A stretch of 64,000 bases of DNA from Streptomyces sp. G-G2 (GCF_030063135.1 NZ_JASISO010000001.1:11868-75867); one strand, 5' to 3'; counted from the stretch's first letter, positions 19,547-28,291 are shown. Numbers and translations: made by a program. The notes: generated by a model not told the origin, from the sequence alone.

Positions 19547-19625
19547 CCGCCCATTGTGTCCGCCGGGGGCGCGTGGTGATCGGCCATGCCCCGCGCCCCC
19601 GGCGGTCACCTCAGGAGTCCGGCCT

Positions 19626-20225
19626 TCAGGAGTCCGCCTTCAGGCGTTCGGCGACGCGCTCGCGCATCGACGCCATGGTGAAGCCCTTCGGGTCGATCTT
19701 GCCGGGCTGCCATTCCAGGTGGCCGATCACCGAGCGCGCCGTCCAGCCGTGCGCCCGGCAGACGGCCGCCGCCGCGCGGGCGATGGCGTCGAGCTGAACC
19801 TCGGGCCACGGGTCGTCGCCGTCGCCGAGGTTCTCGCACTCGAAGCCGTAGAAGTGGCTGTTGCCGTCGGTGTTCGCGTGGTGGTCCGGCGGCAGGGCCT
19901 TCTCGGCCACGACCGCGGCCAGGACGTCCGCGTCGCCCGCGCCCGCGTGGTTGGCGCGGCCGTATCCGACGAGGTGGACCCTGCCGTCCTTGGTGATGAC
20001 CCCGTGGCACAGCGGGCCGGGGAGTTCGCTGTAGCCGTCTCGGCAGATCGCCACGGTGCGGTCCGTGCCGTGGGTGACGGTGTGGTGGATCATCACCCCG
20101 TTGACCGGCCCCCAGGGGCCCTTGTGGTTGCGGTTGTGGGTGCGCCAGGACCCGACTTCGACGACGGTCAGCTCCTCGCCCCGTAGTGCCCCGAGGAACC
20201 GGTCCGCGGACATGGGTGCGGCCAT
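19626..20225 (-). CDS. N-acetylmuramoyl-L-alanine amidase (Amidase_2/PGRP fold)
   Basis: 199 residues from an ATG with GGAGG at ideal spacing. Zinc-ligand motifs are GVMIHHTVTH near the N-terminus and HLEW near the C-terminus, with RANHAGAG between. No signal peptide or cell-wall domain is visible, so it resembles an endolysin-like or intracellular amidase. No phage genes surround it. Confidence 0.88.
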   Translation of the reverse strand: MAAPMSADRFLGALRGEELTVVEVGSWRTHNRNHKGPWGPVNGVMIHHTVTHGTDRTVAICRDGYSELPGPLCHGVITKDGRVHLVGYGRANHAGAGDADVLAAVVAEKALPPDHHANTDGNSHFYGFECENLGDGDDPWPEVQLDAIARAAAAVCRAHGWTARSVIGHLEWQPGKIDPKGFTMASMRERVAERLKADS

Positions 20226-20426
20226 GAACGCCTCCTTCGCGGTGCGCGGACGGTCACCTTCCGTGTCCGTCCCGTTACGCCACGGGTGTAGCGGAGGTGC
20301 TCCCGCGGCGGCTACGGCGCTCGTACGGTGTGCGAGCGCCGTGCGAGCGGATCCGGCCATTGGCCCCGGCCGCCCCTCGCACCCCTTGCGGCGCTCACGT
20401 CCCCCGCACCCCGTCCGTCACCCGGT

Positions 20427-21623
20427 TCACGCCGTGGCGAGCCACAGGTCCGGGCCGAACACCTCGTAGTGGATGTCGGCGGCCGCGACGCCCTTGGCGA
20501 GCAGCTGCTCGCGGGTCGCCCGCATGAAGGGCAGCGGTCCGCACAGGTAGGCCCGGGTGCCCGGGGCGAGCGGTACGTCGCTCAGGTCGACCCGGCCCGC
20601 GCGGTCACCGGCCTCGGGCGCCTCCTCGTACCAGAACAGGGCCTCGCAGTCGGCGAGCTTGCCCGCCAGCGCCCGGTGCTCGGTGCGCAGGGCGTGGTCG
20701 GCCGGGGAGCGGTCGGCGTGGACGACGGTGACCGGAGCCGTGTGACCGGTGTGGGCGAGGTGGTCCAGCATCGACAGCATCGGGGTGCAGCCGATGCCGG
20801 CCGAGGCGAGCAGGAGCGGTGCTCCGGAGTCCTGGAGGACCAGGTCGCCGTAGGGGACCGAGACGCGCAGCCGGTCGCCGGGGTGGACGTGGGCGTGCAG
20901 GTGGTTGGAGACCTCGCCGTCGGGGCCCTGGGCGGCCGGGCCGTGCACCCGCTTGACGGTGATCGCCAGCTGCGGTGAGCCGGGGGCGTTGGTGAGGCTG
21001 TACTGGCGGATCTGGCGGGCGCCGTCGGCGAGGGCGACCTGGACGGAGACGTACTGGCCGGGCTTGAACTCCGGGGCCGGGGCGCCGTCGGCGGGGGTCA
21101 GCCGGAAGGAGGCGCAGTCGGCGGTCTCCTCGGCCCGGCCGCTGACCGTCCACTCCCGCCACACGTCACCGGCGGCGACGCGCGCCCCGGCGTACAGGCG
21201 GTCCTCGAGGGCGGCGAGGGCGTTGGCCATCAGCCAGTAGACCTCGTCCCAGGCCTCGGCCACCTCGGGGGTGACGGCCTCGCCGAGCACCTCGGCGATG
21301 GCCGCGAAGAGATGGGTGCGGACCACCGGGTACTGCTCGCGGGTGACGCCGAGCGAGGCGTGCTTGTGGGCGATGCGGTGCAGCATCACGTCGGGGCGGG
21401 TGTCGGGGTGCGCGAGGAGGTGGGTCGCGAACGCGGCTATGGAGCCCGCGAGGGCCTGCTTCTGGAGACCCGCGGCCTGGTTGCCGCGGTTGAAGAGGTC
21501 GCGCAGCAGCTCCGGGTGGGCCTCGAACAGCTTCTCGTAGAACAGCTCCGTGATGTCGCCGATCGCCGCCCCGACGGCGGGCAGGGTGGCGCGGACGGTC
21601 GCGGTCGACTTCTCGGAAAGCAC
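20427..21623 (-). CDS. hmp: flavohaemoglobin, nitric oxide dioxygenase
   Basis: 398 residues from the GTG at 21623 preceded by GAGGTG. Order: globin domain (1-135) with proximal His88 in AHKHASLG, FAD-binding domain with RQYSLTNAP, and NAD-binding domain ending VFGPDL. It converts NO and O2 to nitrate. It lies downstream of the nsrR gene in the same orientation, with an NsrR-like site before it, so induction by NO through NsrR is expected. Confidence 0.95.
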   Translation of the reverse strand: MLSEKSTATVRATLPAVGAAIGDITELFYEKLFEAHPELLRDLFNRGNQAAGLQKQALAGSIAAFATHLLAHPDTRPDVMLHRIAHKHASLGVTREQYPVVRTHLFAAIAEVLGEAVTPEVAEAWDEVYWLMANALAALEDRLYAGARVAAGDVWREWTVSGRAEETADCASFRLTPADGAPAPEFKPGQYVSVQVALADGARQIRQYSLTNAPGSPQLAITVKRVHGPAAQGPDGEVSNHLHAHVHPGDRLRVSVPYGDLVLQDSGAPLLLASAGIGCTPMLSMLDHLAHTGHTAPVTVVHADRSPADHALRTEHRALAGKLADCEALFWYEEAPEAGDRAGRVDLSDVPLAPGTRAYLCGPLPFMRATREQLLAKGVAAADIHYEVFGPDLWLATA

Positions 21624-21654
21624 CTGGACACCTCGTGTTCGTCTGGTCGATCTG

Positions 21655-21678
21655 AATTGGCATCTGAAAGTCACATTT
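21655..21678. promoter_or_regulatory. candidate NsrR operator upstream of hmp
   Basis: The stretch AATTGGCATCTGAAAGTCAC and the following bases share GCATCTGAnAG with the site upstream of nsrR, in the same orientation. The stretch is AT-rich against a GC-rich background and lies about 32-55 nt before the hmp start. Confidence 0.6.
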
Positions 21679-21780
21679 AAAGCCGTGCGGAGGTCCTGAG
21701 GTGACGCGCAATCATGTTCGAACGACCCTTTCGGAGTCGGCCCCGACGGCCGGACGGCCGCTCGATACCGGCCAGCGGCG

Positions 21781-22233
21781 CTACCGCTCCAGCGTCCGGG
21801 TCCCGACCCCGCCGATGCCCAGCAGGAGCGGGCCTGTCGGCGCCGCCACCAGGCTCTCCACCGTCAGCGGGTCCAGCGCGGCGAAGAACGCCTCCTGGGC
21901 CCGGCGCAGCGCGCCGCGCAGGACGCACGCGGAGCGCAGGGGGCACGGAGCCGCGCCGTCGCAGTCCACGACGTCGCCCGCGCCCTCCAGCTCGCGCACG
22001 AGCCCGCCGACGGACGCCGAGCGCCCGGCGGCGGTGAGCGTGAGCCCGCCGCCCCGGCCGCGCCGTGCCTCGACCAGCCCCAGGTGCTGCAACTTCGCGA
22101 CCACCTTGGCCGTGTGGGTGTACGGAACCTCCATGGCGGCCGCCACCTCGCGGGTGGTGGGGAGGTCCGCCTCCTCGACGGCGAGGCGCATCAGGACGCG
22201 CAGTGCCAGGTCGGTGAATCGGGTGAGCCGCAT
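21781..22233 (-). CDS. nsrR: Rrf2-family nitric-oxide-sensing repressor NsrR
   Basis: 150 residues. An N-terminal winged helix (LTRFTDLALRVLMRLA) is followed by three conserved Cys at 91, 97 and 103 in the spacing of the NsrR 4Fe-4S cluster. NsrR binds DNA with its cluster intact and releases it on reaction with NO. It is placed upstream of hmp on the same strand, with a matching operator in front of each gene, which indicates autoregulation. Confidence 0.92.
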   Translation of the reverse strand: MRLTRFTDLALRVLMRLAVEEADLPTTREVAAAMEVPYTHTAKVVAKLQHLGLVEARRGRGGGLTLTAAGRSASVGGLVRELEGAGDVVDCDGAAPCPLRSACVLRGALRRAQEAFFAALDPLTVESLVAAPTGPLLLGIGGVGTRTLER

Positions 22234-22248
22234 GCCGTCACCCTAGGA

Positions 22249-22271
22249 AACTTGCATCTGATAGGCAAATT
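22249..22271. promoter_or_regulatory. candidate NsrR operator upstream of nsrR
   Basis: AACTTGCATCTGATAGGCAA followed by ATT contains the GCATCTGAnAG core shared with the hmp site and a TTGC...GCAA dyad. It ends 38 nt upstream of the nsrR ATG. Confidence 0.6.
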
Positions 22272-22393
22272 AACGGGCGGCACATTGGCAGGTGCGGGGA
22301 GGCGGGTCCGCGAGGTGGCCGGAACAGGTGGGTTCCGGGGACAGGGCGGGGCGCAGGGGAACTCAAGAGAGTGCCCATCCCCCGGAAGGAGTA

Positions 22394-22422
22394 GTCCCAC
22401 CCTTTTGTGTAATGGTCCCACC
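22394..22422. promoter_or_regulatory. paired direct repeats upstream of the encapsulin gene
   Basis: GTCCCACC occurs at 22394 and again at 22415, exactly 21 bp apart. The AT-rich CCTTTTGTGTAATG lies between them. This looks like a regulator-binding pair around a promoter, about 60 nt before the encapsulin start. No regulator is assigned. Confidence 0.4.
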
Positions 22423-22482
22423 ACGCAACGTACTGGAAAGCTTCCGTCCCGCAGACCCATGGAGTGATCGAAAGGGAAATAC

Positions 22483-23892
22483 ATGTCGGTCCAGGCAGGT
22501 TCCGAGTCCGAGGCCCAGCCTCAGCCGCAGCGCAGTCTCGCGACAGCAGCCGCGCGGAACTTGGCAACCACCACCAAGTCCAAGCCGCAGATGCAGGAGA
22601 TCAGCTCGCGCTGGCTGCTGAAGATGCTGCCGTGGGTCGCGGTGCAGGGCGGTACCTACCGGGTGAACCGCCGCCTCAGCTACTCCGTCGGCGACGGCCG
22701 AGTGGAGTTCATCAAGACCGGCACCCAGGTCCAGGTGATCCCGGCCGAGCTGGGCGAACTGCCCCTGCTGCGGGACTACGAGGACCTCGACGTCCTCACC
22801 GAACTCGCACAGCGCTGCCAGCAGATCGACTTCGAGGCCGGCCAGGAGCTGACCTCCTTCGGCAACACCTCCGACCAGGTGTTCCTGCTCGCCCACGGCC
22901 GCGTCGACCAGATCGGCCCGGGCCCCTACGGCGAGGACGCGGTCCTGCGCACCGTCGCCGACGGCGCCTACTTCGGCGAGGGCGCCCTCACCGACGAGGA
23001 GGCGATCTGGGAGTACACCGCCCGCGCCGCCACCTCCGGCACCGCCCTGGTCCTCTCCCGCCAGGACTTCCAGCTGCTGGCCGACCGGGTGGACTCGCTG
23101 CGGGCGCACGTGGAGCGCGTACGCTCCCAGCCCGCGCACGACACCAACAAGCACGGCGAGGCCGCCATCGACCTCTCCGCGGGCCACAGCGGCGAGGCCG
23201 TCCTGCCCGGCACCTTCGTGGACTACGAGGCCCGGCCCCGCGAGTACGAACTCAGCATCGCCCAGACCGTCCTGCGCGTGCACACCCGCGTCGCGGACCT
23301 CTACAACCAGCCGATGAACCAGACCGAGGAGCAGCTGCGGCTCACGGTCGAGGCGCTGCGCGAGCGCCAGGAATTCGAAATGCTCAACAACACCGACTTC
23401 GGCCTGCTCCACAACGCCGAGTACGACCAGCGCATCCAGCCGCACGACGGCGCGCCCAGCCCCGACGACATGGACCAGCTGCTCAGCATGCGGCGGGGGT
23501 CCAACATGTTCCTCGCGCACCCCAAGGCCATCGCCGCCTTCGGCCGCGAGTGCAACAAGCGCGGCCTGTACCCGGAGTCGGTCGACGTCGGCGGGCACCG
23601 GCTGCCGTCCTGGCGCGGGGTGCCGATCTTCCCGAGCAGCAAGATCCCGGTCAGTGACGCCCGTACGACCTCCATCCTCTGCATGCGTACCGGTGAGGAC
23701 AACGCGGGTGTGATCGGCCTGCACCAGCCCGGGATCCCGGACGAGATCGAGCCGAGCCTGTCGGTCCGCTTCATGGGGATCAGCGAGCAGGCGATCATCT
23801 CCTACCTGGTCACGGCGTACTTCTCGGCCGCCGTGCTGGTGCCCGACGCGCTCGGTGTGCTGGAGAACGTCGAGATCGGGCGCTGGCGCTGA
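22483..23892 (+). CDS. family 2B encapsulin shell protein (EshA-like, cNMP-binding domain insert)
   Basis: 469 residues from an ATG with AAAGGGA upstream. Residues 1-40 form a flexible arm. About 90-212 form a cyclic-nucleotide-binding-like domain with YFGEGAL. The remaining shell (SrpI/HK97-like) part includes [29 protein letters not shown] and the tail [17 protein letters not shown]. This layout is that of EshA proteins, large multimers in Streptomyces now grouped as family 2B encapsulins. The next gene, 25 nt downstream, encodes a prenyl synthase with a disordered N-terminus, the arrangement expected of a cargo enzyme. NsrR and hmp lie upstream but are divergently oriented. Confidence 0.9.
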   Translation: MSVQAGSESEAQPQPQRSLATAAARNLATTTKSKPQMQEISSRWLLKMLPWVAVQGGTYRVNRRLSYSVGDGRVEFIKTGTQVQVIPAELGELPLLRDYEDLDVLTELAQRCQQIDFEAGQELTSFGNTSDQVFLLAHGRVDQIGPGPYGEDAVLRTVADGAYFGEGALTDEEAIWEYTARAATSGTALVLSRQDFQLLADRVDSLRAHVERVRSQPAHDTNKHGEAAIDLSAGHSGEAVLPGTFVDYEARPREYELSIAQTVLRVHTRVADLYNQPMNQTEEQLRLTVEALRERQEFEMLNNTDFGLLHNAEYDQRIQPHDGAPSPDDMDQLLSMRRGSNMFLAHPKAIAAFGRECNKRGLYPESVDVGGHRLPSWRGVPIFPSSKIPVSDARTTSILCMRTGEDNAGVIGLHQPGIPDEIEPSLSVRFMGISEQAIISYLVTAYFSAAVLVPDALGVLENVEIGRWR

Positions 23893-23917
23893 GCGGGCGC
23901 CCGGGGGAGGCGGCGGG

Positions 23918-25087
23918 ATGACGGCCACCGAGGAGAGGCCGGTCGGCGCGGGAGTGCCGACCGGCGGCGGGGGACCGGCGGCCGTCGACGGGCTGCCGAC
24001 CGCCGGAGGACCGTGCGCGCAGGACGGGCCGTCCGCCGGGGACGGGCACGGGGAGGGCGACGGGCCGGCCGCCGGGGACGGGCAGGAGGCCGCGGTTCTG
24101 CTGGCCCGCACCAGGGAAACGGTCGACCCGCGCCTGCGCCGCACCGTCGAGAGCCTGCCCGGCTCGATGCGGCGCGTGGCGATGTACCACTTCGGCTGGG
24201 AGCGGGCCGACGGGAGCCCGGCCGAGGGCCAGCCGGGGAAGGCCATCCGGCCCGCCCTGGTCCTCGCCTCCGCCGAGGCCCTCGGCGGCCGCGCCGAGGA
24301 CGCCGTACCCGCGGCGGTCGCGGTGGAACTGGCGCACAACTTCACCCTGCTGCACGACGACGTGATCGACGAGGATGCGCGCAGGCGCGGCAGAGCCACG
24401 GCGTGGACCGTGTTCGGGATACCGGACGCGATCATCTCCGGGGACGCGATGATGGCGCTGGCGCTCCAGCAGCTCGCGCAGGACCCGCACCCCGCCTCGG
24501 CCCGGGCCTCGGCCCGGCTCGCGGCCTGTGTCATCGAACTCTGCGGGGGACAGCAGGCGGACATCGCCTTCGAGCGGCGCGATCACGTCGCGCTCGACGA
24601 GTGCCTCGACATGGCTATGGCCAAGACCGGCGCGCTGCTGGGGTGCGCGTGCGCGCTCGGCGCGCTGTACGCCGGGGCCGGGCCCGAGGAGGTCGACGCG
24701 ATGGACGCGTTCGGCCGGGAGGCGGGACTGGCCTTCCAGTTGATCGACGACCTGATCGGCATCTGGGGGGATCCGGAGCACACCGGCAAGCCCGCGGGCG
24801 CCGACCTGCACGCCCGCAAGAAGTCCCTGCCGGTCGTCGCCGCCCTCACCTCGGGCAGCGCGGCGGGCGCGGAACTGGCCGCGCTGTACGCGGGCCCGAT
24901 GGACGCCGACGACGTACGGCGCGCCGCGGACGCGGTGGACCGCGCGGGCGGGCGGGACTGGGCGCAGGCCCATGCCGCCGACCGGATGGGCCGGGCCGTG
25001 CAGCAGCTGGCGCGGGCCGTGCCGGATCCCGGGGCGGTGGGCGGGCTGCTGGCCCTCGCCGAGTTCGTGACGCGCAGGACGCGGTGA
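23918..25087 (+). CDS. polyprenyl (GGPP-type) diphosphate synthase, probable encapsulin cargo
   Basis: 389 residues from an ATG with GGAGG 8 nt upstream. The first 57 residues are a Gly/Pro/Ala/Asp-rich disordered region absent from ordinary prenyl synthases. The isoprenoid synthase fold follows, with first Asp-rich motif DDVID (147-151), GGQQADIAFE, and the second motif DDLIGIWGD (277-285). It would condense IPP with allylic diphosphates to a C15-C20 product; chain length cannot be fixed by eye. Disordered extensions of this kind act as cargo-loading regions for family 2 encapsulins. The stop codon lies inside a 26-bp tandem repeat. Confidence 0.9.
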   Translation: MTATEERPVGAGVPTGGGGPAAVDGLPTAGGPCAQDGPSAGDGHGEGDGPAAGDGQEAAVLLARTRETVDPRLRRTVESLPGSMRRVAMYHFGWERADGSPAEGQPGKAIRPALVLASAEALGGRAEDAVPAAVAVELAHNFTLLHDDVIDEDARRRGRATAWTVFGIPDAIISGDAMMALALQQLAQDPHPASARASARLAACVIELCGGQQADIAFERRDHVALDECLDMAMAKTGALLGCACALGALYAGAGPEEVDAMDAFGREAGLAFQLIDDLIGIWGDPEHTGKPAGADLHARKKSLPVVAALTSGSAAGAELAALYAGPMDADDVRRAADAVDRAGGRDWAQAHAADRMGRAVQQLARAVPDPGAVGGLLALAEFVTRRTR

Positions 25088-25143
25088 CGGGACTGACGCG
25101 CGGGACGCGTTGACGGGCGTGACGCGCGGGACGCGTTGACGGG
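25068..25143. repeat. 26-bp tandem repeat spanning the prenyl-synthase stop codon
   Basis: Three copies start at 25068, 25094 and 25120. The last two are identical over 24 nt (begin TGACGCGCGGGACGCG). The first copy has two changes and contains the end and stop codon of the synthase gene. Confidence 0.85.
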
Positions 25144-25159
25144 ACGGATGTCCGGGAGG

Positions 25160-25196
25160 CCGGTTCCGGTACCGCATGGTGCCGGAACCGGTCTTT
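25160..25196 (+). terminator. terminator of the encapsulin-prenyl synthase operon
   Basis: A 14-bp stem (CCGGTTCCGGTACC with one G-T pair) and a GCAT loop are followed by TCTTT. It lies 73 nt after the synthase stop codon. Confidence 0.85.
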
Positions 25197-25271
25197 CCGC
25201 ATGTCCGGGGCCAACTTTAGGATCACGCACAGCCGTTGACGAGGGTCGGCGCGTGATGAAAGGTGAGGCCG

Positions 25272-25874
25272 ATGGGTGCGGAGACGATCATGGAGATACG
25301 TTCCGGCGGGCCGGCGGACCGGGACGCGGTGGCCCGCCTGCTCGACGTGGCGTTCTTCGACGACCCGGTGAGCGGCTGGGTCTTCCCCGATCCGGAACAC
25401 CGGCGCGCCGTCCACGGCACGTTCCTCGGGGTCTTCGTGGACGTCGCCCTCGCCGAGGGCCGGATCGACCTCGCGGCGGACGGCTCGGCGGCGGCGCTGT
25501 GGCTGCGGATCCCGGCCGGTGAGCCGGAGGGCGAGGACGAGATCCCGGCCCGGATGCGGGAGGCCGCCGACCCGGGCAACGAGCGCTGCGAGCTGGTCGG
25601 ACGGCTCACCGGCGAGGTGCACCCCACGTCCGAGGAGCACGAGTACCTGCTGATGATCGCCGTCGCGCCGGACCGGCAGGGCGAGGGCCTCGGCAGCGAG
25701 CTGATCCGGCCGGTGCTGGAGCGCTGCGACCGGGACGGCGTACCGGCGTACCTGGAGGCGAGCAGCGAGCGCAGCATGCGCCTCTACGAGCGGATGGGCT
25801 GGGAGTTCACGGGGACGCCGGTCCAGCTGCCGGAGGGGCCGCTGATGTGGCCCATGTGGCGCAAGCCGCGCTGA
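25272..25874 (+). CDS. GNAT-family N-acetyltransferase
   Basis: 200 residues from the ATG at 25272, which follows GGTGAGG; a second ATG at 25290 with GGAG is also possible. The acetyl-CoA pyrophosphate loop is VAPDRQGEGLGSELI, and the C-terminal YERMGWEF is typical of GNAT proteins. The substrate is unknown. Neighbouring genes do not suggest one. Confidence 0.88.
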   Translation: MGAETIMEIRSGGPADRDAVARLLDVAFFDDPVSGWVFPDPEHRRAVHGTFLGVFVDVALAEGRIDLAADGSAAALWLRIPAGEPEGEDEIPARMREAADPGNERCELVGRLTGEVHPTSEEHEYLLMIAVAPDRQGEGLGSELIRPVLERCDRDGVPAYLEASSERSMRLYERMGWEFTGTPVQLPEGPLMWPMWRKPR

Positions 25875-25916
25875 GCGGGGCCGCGCGGCCGCACGACGCA
25901 CGGCCGCGTCGGGTAA

Positions 25917-26300
25917 GGCCGCGACCGCATCACCTGGGAGCCCGGTTTCAAGGCGGGCGTCACCAGCCCGTACGGCCACATGCGCGAGCGGTACGCCGTC
26001 TCCCGCTCCCTCGCGGCCCCGCCGGACCCGCGGGTGCGGCTGCTCGGTGGGGACCTGGTGGCGCAGGTGCGCGAACTCAAGTCCCGGGACGGCATGGACA
26101 TCCGGCTGTGCGGCGGCGCCGACCTCGCCGGGCAGCTCGCGGACGAGATCGACGAGTACGTCGTGAAGACCTGCCCCGTCGTCGTCGGCACCGGAATGCC
26201 CATGTCGCGGGCGGGCTTCGGGGTGCGCCGGCTGGAGCTGACCGGCGTCAAGGCCCTCGGCGGGGGCCGGGTCGTCACCTCGTACTCCGTCACCCGCTAG
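25917..26300 (+). pseudogene. 5'-truncated dihydrofolate reductase-like (RibD C-terminal domain) gene
   Basis: The reading frame after a TAA at 25914 encodes WEPGFKAGVTSPYGHM and continues through LCGGADLAGQLADEID and VVKTCPVVVGTGMP to a TAG. This is the C-terminal two thirds of the RibD_C/DHFR-like family; roughly the first 80 residues, including the MSLDG start block, are absent. The only plausible start is the ATG at 25980, which would give a 106-residue fragment. The gene is probably a deletion remnant, since the preceding 40 bases are non-coding. Confidence 0.78.
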
Positions 26301-26332
26301 CGGCGTACGGGCGGCGTACGGGCGGCGTACGG
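26300..26332. repeat. three tandem copies of an 11-bp unit
   Basis: GCGGCGTACGG occurs three times in perfect tandem. The array begins with the last base of the pseudogene stop codon. Confidence 0.8.
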
Positions 26333-26357
26333 CACGCGGGCGCGCGCACGGCACGCC

Positions 26358-26396
26358 GGAACGGCCCGGATCCCTGGCGGGGACCCGGGCCGTTCC
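26358..26396. terminator. terminator downstream of snapalysin
   Basis: A 12-bp perfect stem (GGAACGGCCCGG and its complement) with a 15-nt loop. It is 21 nt beyond the snapalysin stop codon and could also end transcription from the pseudogene side. Confidence 0.82.
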
Positions 26397-26416
26397 CGTG
26401 GGGGCGTGGGGCCGGA

Positions 26417-27082
26417 TCAGCCCTTGGTGTCCAGGCCCGCGGCGATGCCGTTGGCCCACAGCTGGTTCACGCGGGAGCGCTCGGCCGAGTTCGGGTTGGT
26501 GTTCTGGCAGGAGGTGCCGGGACCGCCGCCCGACATCAGCTCGCTGCACGGGCCCGAGTAGTGGTCCGGCAGGCCGAGCACGTGCCCGGTCTCGTGGGCG
26601 GTGACGCGGGTGGAGTTGTACTGCTGGTTCTGCGCGTAGTCGAGGAAGATGTACCCCCGGCCGTGCCCGTCGGTGCTGGCGTACGAGCCGCGCGAGTCGT
26701 TGCCCTCGTAGTACGCGAAGTTCCCGCCCGAGGACACCTCCTGCAGCTTGACGTTGGCCACCGAGGAGTTCCAGATCTGCGTGGAGCGGGATATCTGGCT
26801 GCGGAAGCTGGGCGCGCTGAGGGTGTTGTAGGTGACCGTGACGGCCCGCAGACCGGGGTTGGCGGCGCGCTGCTCGGCGACCGAGCGCTGGACGGCCTCG
26901 AAGAAGGCCCGGTTGGCGTTGGCGTTCTCCTGCGAACGCTCGTAGGCGGAGAACGTGGCGGGGCTGCCGGTGGGGGCGGCGGCCGGGGCGGCGCTGGCGC
27001 TGGCGGCGGGCAGGACACCGAGGGCGGTGGCGAGTCCGAGTCCGATGACGGAAGCGAGCGCGGTCCTGCGGGAGTGGCGCAT
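26417..27082 (-). CDS. snapalysin family secreted metalloprotease (M7)
   Basis: 221 residues from the ATG at 27082, with AGGAG 8 nt upstream; an earlier ATG at 27100 has no SD sequence. A Sec signal peptide with an RR pair ([14 protein letters not shown]) ends near ASASA. The zinc motif is [11 protein letters not shown], with His163, Glu164, His167 and Asp173, the snapalysin pattern (HExxHxxGxxD). These are small extracellular milk-clotting proteases. It is divergent from a LysR gene, as in the known snpA/mprA loci of Streptomyces. Confidence 0.93.
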   Translation of the reverse strand: MRHSRRTALASVIGLGLATALGVLPAASASAAPAAAPTGSPATFSAYERSQENANANRAFFEAVQRSVAEQRAANPGLRAVTVTYNTLSAPSFRSQISRSTQIWNSSVANVKLQEVSSGGNFAYYEGNDSRGSYASTDGHGRGYIFLDYAQNQQYNSTRVTAHETGHVLGLPDHYSGPCSELMSGGGPGTSCQNTNPNSAERSRVNQLWANGIAAGLDTKG

Positions 27083-27176
27083 GTGGGGGCTCCTGCTCAT
27101 CCGGTGCGGGGGGTGGGGATGGTCGTTCGGTACCGGAGTCTGCGGGAGCCGGAGCGGGCTGGGGATGATGTCAGAG

Positions 27177-27199
27177 GCCGATAGCGCGGGGCTATCGGC
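27177..27199. promoter_or_regulatory. candidate LysR operator between snapalysin and lysR genes
   Basis: A perfect 9-bp inverted repeat, GCCGATAGC-N5-GCTATCGGC, lies 95 nt from both start codons. GCTATC recurs at 27247. LysR-type proteins bind such dyads between divergent genes. The match to this regulator is inferred. Confidence 0.65.
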
Positions 27200-27293
27200 A
27201 GGTTTTCGGAACGGCAACTTCCGTGAGAATGGCGGGATTCGGGGGGCTATCAGTGGCTGGTGCGCTCCACGAGGACCGCCCTACTCTCGGGTC

Positions 27294-28235
27294 ATGGAGC
27301 TCGAGGTGAGGCACTTGCGCGCGCTGTGCGCCATCGCCGACGCCGGCAGCCTGCACAAGGCCGCCCGGCAGCTCGGGGTGAGCCAGCCCTCGCTGACGAC
27401 CCAACTGCGCCGGATCGAACGGGCCCTGGACGGTGAGCTGTTCCTGCGGGAACGTACCGGCTGCCGGCCCACGCCCTTCGGCCGGACCGTACTCGGCCGG
27501 GCACGGCCGCTGCTGGAGGACATGGCGGCCCTGGTGGCCGAGGCGCGGGCGCTCGCGCACGGGCCCCGGCTGCGCATCGGCTCCACCGCCAGCCGCGCGC
27601 TGCCTGGCTGGCTGCGTCGGCTGCACCGGCGGCTGCCGGACACCGAGACCTCGCTGGTGGTCGACGTATCGGCCAACGCGCTGCTGCGGATGGTGGCGTC
27701 GGGGCAGCTCGACGTGGCCTTCGTGCACGAGGTGGAGGGGTTCCCCCTACGGGTGCCGCCGGGGCTGGAGGTGCGCGTGCTGATGGAGCGCGAACCGCAG
27801 TTCGTCTCCATGGCGCGGGACCATCCGGCGGCGCGCAAACCGGTGGTGGAGCTGCGGGAGTTCGCCGCCGACCGGTGGACCGTGGACCCGTCGGTGGACG
27901 GCGAGTGGGACGGGCTGCGGCGGGTCCTGGCGGGCGCGGGGCTACGGCCCGCCGTGCTCCACGCCGACTATCACACCGCCGCCTCGCTGATCGTCTCCGG
28001 CGAGGCCGTCGCGCCCTGCCAGCCGACCGCGGGGCCGCGCGAGGACATGGCGATCCGGCCGCTGTACGGCGACCCGCTCGCGGTACGGCTGCTCCTGGCG
28101 ACCGGGCCGGGGGCGGGCACGGAGGTCTACGACGACCTGCGCGCCGCCTACCGCGAGGCGGCCCTCGGTACCCCGCCGTACCGCGCCTGGCTCCACCACC
28201 ACGCCAGCCCCCTGCTGGAGGCGGACGCGGCCTGA
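27294..28235 (+). CDS. LysR-family transcriptional regulator of the snapalysin gene
   Basis: 313 residues. The N-terminal helix-turn-helix reads AARQLGVSQPSLTTQLRRIE, and an effector-binding domain follows. By analogy with the SnpR/MprR activators, it is expected to activate the divergent protease gene and control its own transcription. No SD sequence is obvious before the ATG (GGTC ATG), so a short leader is possible. Confidence 0.9.
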   Translation: MELEVRHLRALCAIADAGSLHKAARQLGVSQPSLTTQLRRIERALDGELFLRERTGCRPTPFGRTVLGRARPLLEDMAALVAEARALAHGPRLRIGSTASRALPGWLRRLHRRLPDTETSLVVDVSANALLRMVASGQLDVAFVHEVEGFPLRVPPGLEVRVLMEREPQFVSMARDHPAARKPVVELREFAADRWTVDPSVDGEWDGLRRVLAGAGLRPAVLHADYHTAASLIVSGEAVAPCQPTAGPREDMAIRPLYGDPLAVRLLLATGPGAGTEVYDDLRAAYREAALGTPPYRAWLHHHASPLLEADAA

Positions 28236-28291
28236 CCCGACGGGACCGCGGCGGCCGGGCCCTGCGTCGGCGGGCCCTGCGTCGGCGGGGC

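Noticed and set aside
19626..20225. Prophage remnant suggested by the endolysin-like amidase
   Set aside because: No other phage genes flank it. Stand-alone amidases of this size are common in Streptomyces.
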